A DNA stretch of 35,301 nucleotides from Rhizobium sp. Q54 (GTDB lineage: Bacteria; Pseudomonadota; Alphaproteobacteria; Rhizobiales; Beijerinckiaceae), in assembly GCA_945901195.1 (NCBI GenBank), contig CAMDKB010000002.1:1-35301 (forward strand), written 5' to 3'. This document shows positions 30,212-35,301 of the stretch, in pieces. A program made the position numbers and the translations under genes. The notes under the pieces were generated by a model. It saw only the letters and a list, made by a program, of their open reading frames with translations. It ran no database searches and had not been told where the DNA came from. Positions within the stretch are counted from its first letter, which is position 1; every line of letters begins with the position of its first letter.

Positions 30212-31045
30212 ATGAGTGAGTACTTGCTGGTCGATATCATTCGCGATGGGCAGATCGCAACAATCGAACTTAAACGTCTCGAACGGCAATTACGCGAAAT
30301 GATGTCAGGCCGCCCTGGCGGCGTGCAAAGGGCTGCGGAAGTCGGCCGTGCGCTGAACGAACTGCGCAACGACAATTCCGTACGTGTCATCATTATCACG
30401 GGCAAGGAGGACGTTTTTACTATACCGCCATCGTCTTACGGACATCACGGCAATCCCGGCGTCGATTGGGATATCATGAATGGCGTGACACGGGCAGTCG
30501 AAATCATGTGCACGATTGAAAAGCCAGTCATCGCGAAGGTCAACGGCCACGCCGTCGGCTTTGGAGCAAACCTTGTGCTGGCATGCGATTTCATAGTCGC
30601 GCGCGAAGACGCTATAATTGCCGATCATCACATGAGCGCCGGCGAATTGATGATCGACGGCGAGCAAAAAGGCTCCGCCGATCATTGCATGGTGACTGGC
30701 GATGGCGGCGCAGTATTTGCACCGATGAAAATGCCAATGAACATGGCAAAGGAATACCTCATGCTGGCCCGCCCGTTCACTGCGAAGGAACTCGCAGCCA
30801 TGGGCGTTGTAAACTATGCTTTGGCAGCCGACCAGATTGACGCCAAGACACAGGAAATCGCTGAACGGCTTCTGAAACGCAATCCATATGCGCTGGCACT
30901 GACCAAACGTGTGCTGAACAAGCAGCTGCTGGCGCAGTTCAATATGGTGCACGATGCCTCTCTGGGCTATGAATTCCTGAATTTCTATATGCAAACGCCG
31001 CAAGCGCGGGAGCAAGGCAAGGGCCGGGGTGAAGAGACACTCTGA
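30212..31045 (+). CDS. Enoyl-CoA hydratase/isomerase (crotonase) family protein, divergent
   Basis: VRVIIITGKEDVFT, IEKPVIAKVNGHAVGFGANLVLACDFIVA crotonase motif. Confidence 0.83.
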   Translation: MSEYLLVDIIRDGQIATIELKRLERQLREMMSGRPGGVQRAAEVGRALNELRNDNSVRVIIITGKEDVFTIPPSSYGHHGNPGVDWDIMNGVTRAVEIMCTIEKPVIAKVNGHAVGFGANLVLACDFIVAREDAIIADHHMSAGELMIDGEQKGSADHCMVTGDGGAVFAPMKMPMNMAKEYLMLARPFTAKELAAMGVVNYALAADQIDAKTQEIAERLLKRNPYALALTKRVLNKQLLAQFNMVHDASLGYEFLNFYMQTPQAREQGKGRGEETL

Positions 31046-31090
31046 GGCCACGCCTACGCATACACAAACAAGATATCAAAGGGGGAAACG

Positions 31091-32122
31091 ATGAAACGAA
31101 TTATGGTCACAACATTGAGCCTGTGCCTGCTCGGTTTCGCACCGGCGGCGCACGCACAACCTGCAGCCGATTTTTATAAAAGCCGCACGGTTACGCTCAT
31201 CGTTCCATTTTCGGCAGGTGGCATTTATGACATCGCCAGCCGGCTTCTCGCGCGGCACATGCCAAGGCACATTCCCGGCAACCCGAACATGATCGTCCAG
31301 AATCAGCCGGGGGGCGGTGGAATTACATCAGCCAACCGGCTGGCCTCGGCGATTGAAAAAGACGGCCTCACCTTTGCATCAATCAGTCGCGGCATCCCGC
31401 AGCTTGCTATCGTCGGAGAGCCTAATATTCACTTTGATCCGGCGAAACTGACCTGGCTGGGTTCGATTTCCTCCTATGCCGATGACGCTTACCTCCTGAC
31501 GATCATGACGACTAACAAGATCAATTCGGTTAAGGATGCTCAAGCCTCCACAATTCATATGGGCGGCGTCGGCGCAGGTGCAACCAACACAACATTCGCG
31601 ATGCTGGCCCGCGATTTGCTTGGCATGAAGGTCGAAGTTGTCAAAGGCTTTCCCGGCGCCAATGATATCTGGCTTGGTATGGAACGCGGCGAAGTAGATG
31701 GACAGACGATTGACGTCAGCGCCATCAAATCATCCCGTCCCGCTTTGTGGAACGAAAAGAAGGTCAAATTTCTCGTGCAATTTGCTCGTGCAACCCGTCT
31801 GACTTACATGCCCGATGTACCAACAGGCCGTGAACTGACTCGAAACGCTGAAGACAAGGCCTTGCTCGAATTTGCCGAAAGTCCATTCTTCATGGCTCTG
31901 CCTTACGCAGCGCCTCCAGACATTCCTGCGGATCGCGCCAGGATTTTGACCACCGCATTCATGGCCACCACCACGAGCCGCGAATTTCTCGAAGAAGTTG
32001 AAAAAGTAGGTATCAACGCAAGCCCTATCGACGGCGAGGCCGTGAGAAGGATAGTGATGGAAGCTGCCCAAACCCCCAAACCTATCCGCGATCGCCTCGC
32101 AGAATTCCTTTTAGCCAAATGA
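31091..32122 (+). CDS. TTT/Bug-family substrate-binding protein, close paralog of 29123..30169
   Basis: ADFYKSRTVTLIVPFSAGGIYDIASRLLARHMPRHIPGNPNMIVQNQPGGGG. Confidence 0.88.
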   Translation: MKRIMVTTLSLCLLGFAPAAHAQPAADFYKSRTVTLIVPFSAGGIYDIASRLLARHMPRHIPGNPNMIVQNQPGGGGITSANRLASAIEKDGLTFASISRGIPQLAIVGEPNIHFDPAKLTWLGSISSYADDAYLLTIMTTNKINSVKDAQASTIHMGGVGAGATNTTFAMLARDLLGMKVEVVKGFPGANDIWLGMERGEVDGQTIDVSAIKSSRPALWNEKKVKFLVQFARATRLTYMPDVPTGRELTRNAEDKALLEFAESPFFMALPYAAPPDIPADRARILTTAFMATTTSREFLEEVEKVGINASPIDGEAVRRIVMEAAQTPKPIRDRLAEFLLAK

Positions 32123-33129
32123 GTGTCTCCATGCAGAAACAAAAGCGCATCATGGTAATGGCCGGCCCCGGCACTTTGCCCTCCCAAGGCCGGGATCGCA
32201 TGGACCTTACCCATTATAACGTCAAATTCAGCGGCAAGCCCCGGCTGACCCCGGTTGAAATGCTCGATGCCTGGCCCGAAATTTCTCAATATGCGGAAAC
32301 ATGCACCGACGATGGTCCTGTTATGGAAGTAGCAACCCATGATGACTTGCACCGTCTGTCATTGCGGATTCAGGAAATTTTGCAGCGCAGTGATATTAAT
32401 GGCCTGGTCTGGATTCAGGGTACAAATACACTGGAAGAGACCGCGTTCTTTCTCAACCTGACCGTGCGAAGCGACAAGCCAGTCGTCGTTGTCGGCGCCC
32501 AACGTCCTTTCACCGCCATCAGTACCGACGCCCATCTTAATCTGGTCAATGCCGTGCGCGTCGCAGCGTGCACGGATACGCGAGGCAAGGGCGTTGTCAC
32601 CGTCACTAATAGTGAAATCAATGCTGCACGTGATGTGACAAAAACATCCACGTTTCAGGTACAAACATTTCGCAGCCGTGATCTCGGTGTGATGGGTTAC
32701 GCCGATGCTGACCGCATTGTTTATTATCGAGCGCCGGTTCGGCGCCACACGACGCTTTCGGAATTCGACCTCGACAAGGTGACTGAGATGCCGCGCGTCG
32801 AAATTCTCTACGGCCATACGGGAGCCGATCCGCGTCTTGCGCGCTCAGCGGTCGAGCTAGGTGCTCAAGGGCTTGTGTTTGCCGGAATCGGTGCAGGCGC
32901 ACTTGGCGTCTATACCGATGAACTGAGAAAGCTCGCTTCAGAAGGCATTCTCATCGCACGAAGCGCCCGTGTTGGCGAAGGCCGCGTCCTCAACATCGGC
33001 AATACCTATGAGGAAGGCATGGCGGCTGCGGACAATCTGAATCCCCAAAAGGCCGCGCTTTTGCTTGCGTTGGGTATGACCCGGACACGCGATATCAATG
33101 AAATCCAGCGCGTGTTCGACGAATATTGA
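32119..33129 (+). CDS. Asparaginase/glutaminase-family amidohydrolase-like protein
   Basis: VWIQGTNTLEETAFFLNLTVRSDKPVVVVGAQRP, AARDVTKTSTFQVQTFRS; ATGA overlap with upstream SBP. Confidence 0.85.
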   Translation: MSVSMQKQKRIMVMAGPGTLPSQGRDRMDLTHYNVKFSGKPRLTPVEMLDAWPEISQYAETCTDDGPVMEVATHDDLHRLSLRIQEILQRSDINGLVWIQGTNTLEETAFFLNLTVRSDKPVVVVGAQRPFTAISTDAHLNLVNAVRVAACTDTRGKGVVTVTNSEINAARDVTKTSTFQVQTFRSRDLGVMGYADADRIVYYRAPVRRHTTLSEFDLDKVTEMPRVEILYGHTGADPRLARSAVELGAQGLVFAGIGAGALGVYTDELRKLASEGILIARSARVGEGRVLNIGNTYEEGMAAADNLNPQKAALLLALGMTRTRDINEIQRVFDEY

Positions 33130-33423
33130 ATCGCAATCAAAAATGCCCGGTCACCCCGGCATTGCGTAACACCAGAGAGGATGAGGCTTGACTCATCGCT
33201 CTGGGCGCACGCGCTCCGGATATCTCTAGGGCTAAGCTGCCGGTTGCCGCGGGATGACTGGGAGGTGAACTTTTTGATACAGGCTCGCTCAAAAATTGTG
33301 CAGTGCGTAATCAAAGTGCAATTGGCGAAATCTTCATCACCCCTCAAGGCCGAATTGGCCAAATTATACAAGTTAAGCTGTCTAACGAATTGATTTAATA
33401 ATTATATTATAATTTTTGTGCAC

Positions 33424-33439
33424 TGGTACAAGGGTTGCT
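33424..33439 (+). promoter_or_regulatory. Sigma-54 (-24/-12) promoter for the nitrate-type ABC genes
   Basis: TGGTACA-AGGG-TTGCT; GG and GC separated by 10 nt; 54 bp upstream of the ATG at 33494. Confidence 0.78.
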
Positions 33440-33493
33440 TTCTCCTATGGGCGCGAACGGATTGACCCTCCGCATCCCCGCAGGAGCTGAAGA

Positions 33494-34813
33494 ATGAACA
33501 ATAAATTTTTGCGTTGCAGCAATGAGAATGTGTCTGGCGTCAACCGCCGTGAACTTTTGCGGACTGGCGCCGCCACCGCGCTGATTTCAGCGGTATCGTC
33601 AACCTTTCCGTCGGGAGTTTTTGCGCAAACGTCCGGTCCGGAAGTGAAAGGCACAAAACTCGGTTATATCGCCCTGACGGACGCAGCGCCGCTCGTGATT
33701 GCTCAGGAAAAGGGTTTATTCGCCAAGCACGGCTTGCCCGAAATGGAGATTCTGAAGCAGGCCTCATGGGGCGCCATGCGCGACAACATGGCGCTTGGGA
33801 CAAAATCAAACGGCATTGATGGCGGGCATATTCTAAGGCCCAAGACGCATCTTTATTCGACCGGCAAGGTCATGCAGAACAATCAGCCATTGCCAATGTA
33901 CACGCTGATAAGTCTGAATGAGGATTGTCAGGGCCTGTCGGTCTCCAATGAATATAAAGATCTCAAAATTGGAACTGACAGCACCGCTCTGAAGGAAGCT
34001 TTTGCAAAAAAGAAGGCGTCCGGCAAAGACATAAAAGTCGCGATGACTTTTCCCGGCGGGACACATGATCTCTGGATACGTTATTGGCTTGCAGCAGGCG
34101 GAATCGATCCCGACAAGGACATCTCGACCATAGTCGTTCCACCACCGCAGATGGTCGCGAACATGAAGGTCGGCAATATGGATGCTTTCTGCGTTGGTGA
34201 GCCGTGGAACGAACAGCTCGTCAATCAGGATATCGGGTTCACCGCCGCCACCACCGGTGAAATCTGGTTCAAACACCCGGAAAAAATCCTGGGTATGCGC
34301 GCTGATTGGGTCGACGCCAATCCGAAGGCCGCACTTGCCATCATGATGGCAGTGATGGAAGCCCAGATGTGGTGCGAAAAAATGGAAAACAAGGAAGAGA
34401 TGGCGACCATCATAGGCCGTCGTCAATGGTTCAATGTCCCGGTGCCCGACATCATCGGCCGTATCAAGGGTGACATAAATTATGGCCGCGGACGTGTCGT
34501 AAAGGGCACCAATTTGCTGATGAAATTCTGGGGCGAAAAAGGCGAAGTTTCATATCCCTGGAAAAGTCTGGATTCGTGGTTCATTACCGAGAATATCCGT
34601 TGGGGCAAATTCGAACCGTCGCTGGATATCAAGGCGCTGGTGAACAAAACCAACCGCAGCGATCTTTGGCTGGAAGCGGCCAAAGGACTTGGGCTGAAAA
34701 GCACGCCAACAGGCGATAGCCGCGGTATCGAGAAATTCTTTGACGGCAAGACCTTCGACCCCGCCGATCCGCAAGCCTATCTCAAATCTCTCAGCATAAA
34801 GCGCATTGCATGA
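33494..34813 (+). CDS. Nitrate/nitrite-type ABC transporter substrate-binding protein (NrtA/CmpA family)
   Basis: TAT-like NRRELLRTGAATALISAV; KLGYIALTDAAPLVIAQEKGLFAKHGL, GTHDLWIRYWLAAGGIDPDKD, GNMDAFCVGEPWNEQ. Confidence 0.9.
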   Translation: MNNKFLRCSNENVSGVNRRELLRTGAATALISAVSSTFPSGVFAQTSGPEVKGTKLGYIALTDAAPLVIAQEKGLFAKHGLPEMEILKQASWGAMRDNMALGTKSNGIDGGHILRPKTHLYSTGKVMQNNQPLPMYTLISLNEDCQGLSVSNEYKDLKIGTDSTALKEAFAKKKASGKDIKVAMTFPGGTHDLWIRYWLAAGGIDPDKDISTIVVPPPQMVANMKVGNMDAFCVGEPWNEQLVNQDIGFTAATTGEIWFKHPEKILGMRADWVDANPKAALAIMMAVMEAQMWCEKMENKEEMATIIGRRQWFNVPVPDIIGRIKGDINYGRGRVVKGTNLLMKFWGEKGEVSYPWKSLDSWFITENIRWGKFEPSLDIKALVNKTNRSDLWLEAAKGLGLKSTPTGDSRGIEKFFDGKTFDPADPQAYLKSLSIKRIA

Positions 34814-34880
34814 GTATCGATGAGGAACTGATCGGCAAATCGCCGATCAATCCCCGCACCACACATCACTGGACTTTCAC

Positions 34881-35237
34881 ATGTCAGCAACAGTCAGAAG
34901 ACTCGAAGTGATAGAAACACAACCCAAGCTCACCCTTGTGTCAAATCCCGTCACAACCGAGCAAGGCCATCCAGCGGTCATCGCATTGCCTGCGGTGAAA
35001 TCACTGGCCCTGCAAAATTGGCAGCGGCGCGGACGTGATTTTCTCACTGCAGTCTTGCCGCCGCTGCTGGTATTGATAGCGCTGCTTGTCATATGGGAGA
35101 TCGCGACATCCGGCGCGAAGGCCACGTTGCCATCGCCCATTCGCATCTGGAAAGAAGCCAGCGATCTCATCCTTAATCCGTTCTTCGTCAATGGCCCGCA
35201 AGATATCGGTCTTGGCTACCTGTGCCATCCCGGATGA
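34881..35237 (+). pseudogene. NrtB-like ABC permease N-terminus, reading frame broken near the window end
   Basis: LPPLLVLIALLVIWEIATSGAKATLPSPIRIWKEASDLILNPFFVNGPQDIGLGY then non-homologous LCHPG*. Confidence 0.65.
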
Positions 35238-35301
35238 TCACATAGACCCTCGTCGCTCTGCTTTTTTCATGGCAAGATCGATCCTGAGGGACATTCGAAG
35301 C

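Overview
The window looks like an alphaproteobacterial chromosome segment centred on nitrogen acquisition. Its core, on the minus strand, is a complete urea uptake and urease cluster: a TTT-type SBP, a ModA-like SBP, ureE-ureF-ureG, then urtABCDE-ureDABC and an ABM-type monooxygenase. urtA has a near-consensus sigma-54 promoter. A second near-consensus sigma-54 promoter precedes a nitrate-type ABC SBP (nrtA-like) at the right end, whose permease reading frame is broken before the window ends. Left flank: IS630-type transposase C-terminus, ParD-like antitoxin with a frameshifted ParE-like toxin, DLH hydrolase, an IS1202/ISNCY-type remnant cutting into comM, glpD, a thiolase, a nitrilase-family hydrolase coupled to an esterase, and urease. 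Right flank: rpmF, pentapeptide-repeat protein, ispG, zur-like fur, bdhA-like SDR, patatin, an IS30-family element with two in-frame stops at expected Trp positions, and a TTT-SBP / divergent crotonase / TTT-SBP / asparaginase-like cassette. That cassette has no visible membrane transporter and an altered asparaginase catalytic motif, so it is the best candidate for an undescribed catabolic or sensing module. All calls come from reading the sequence; no searches were run.
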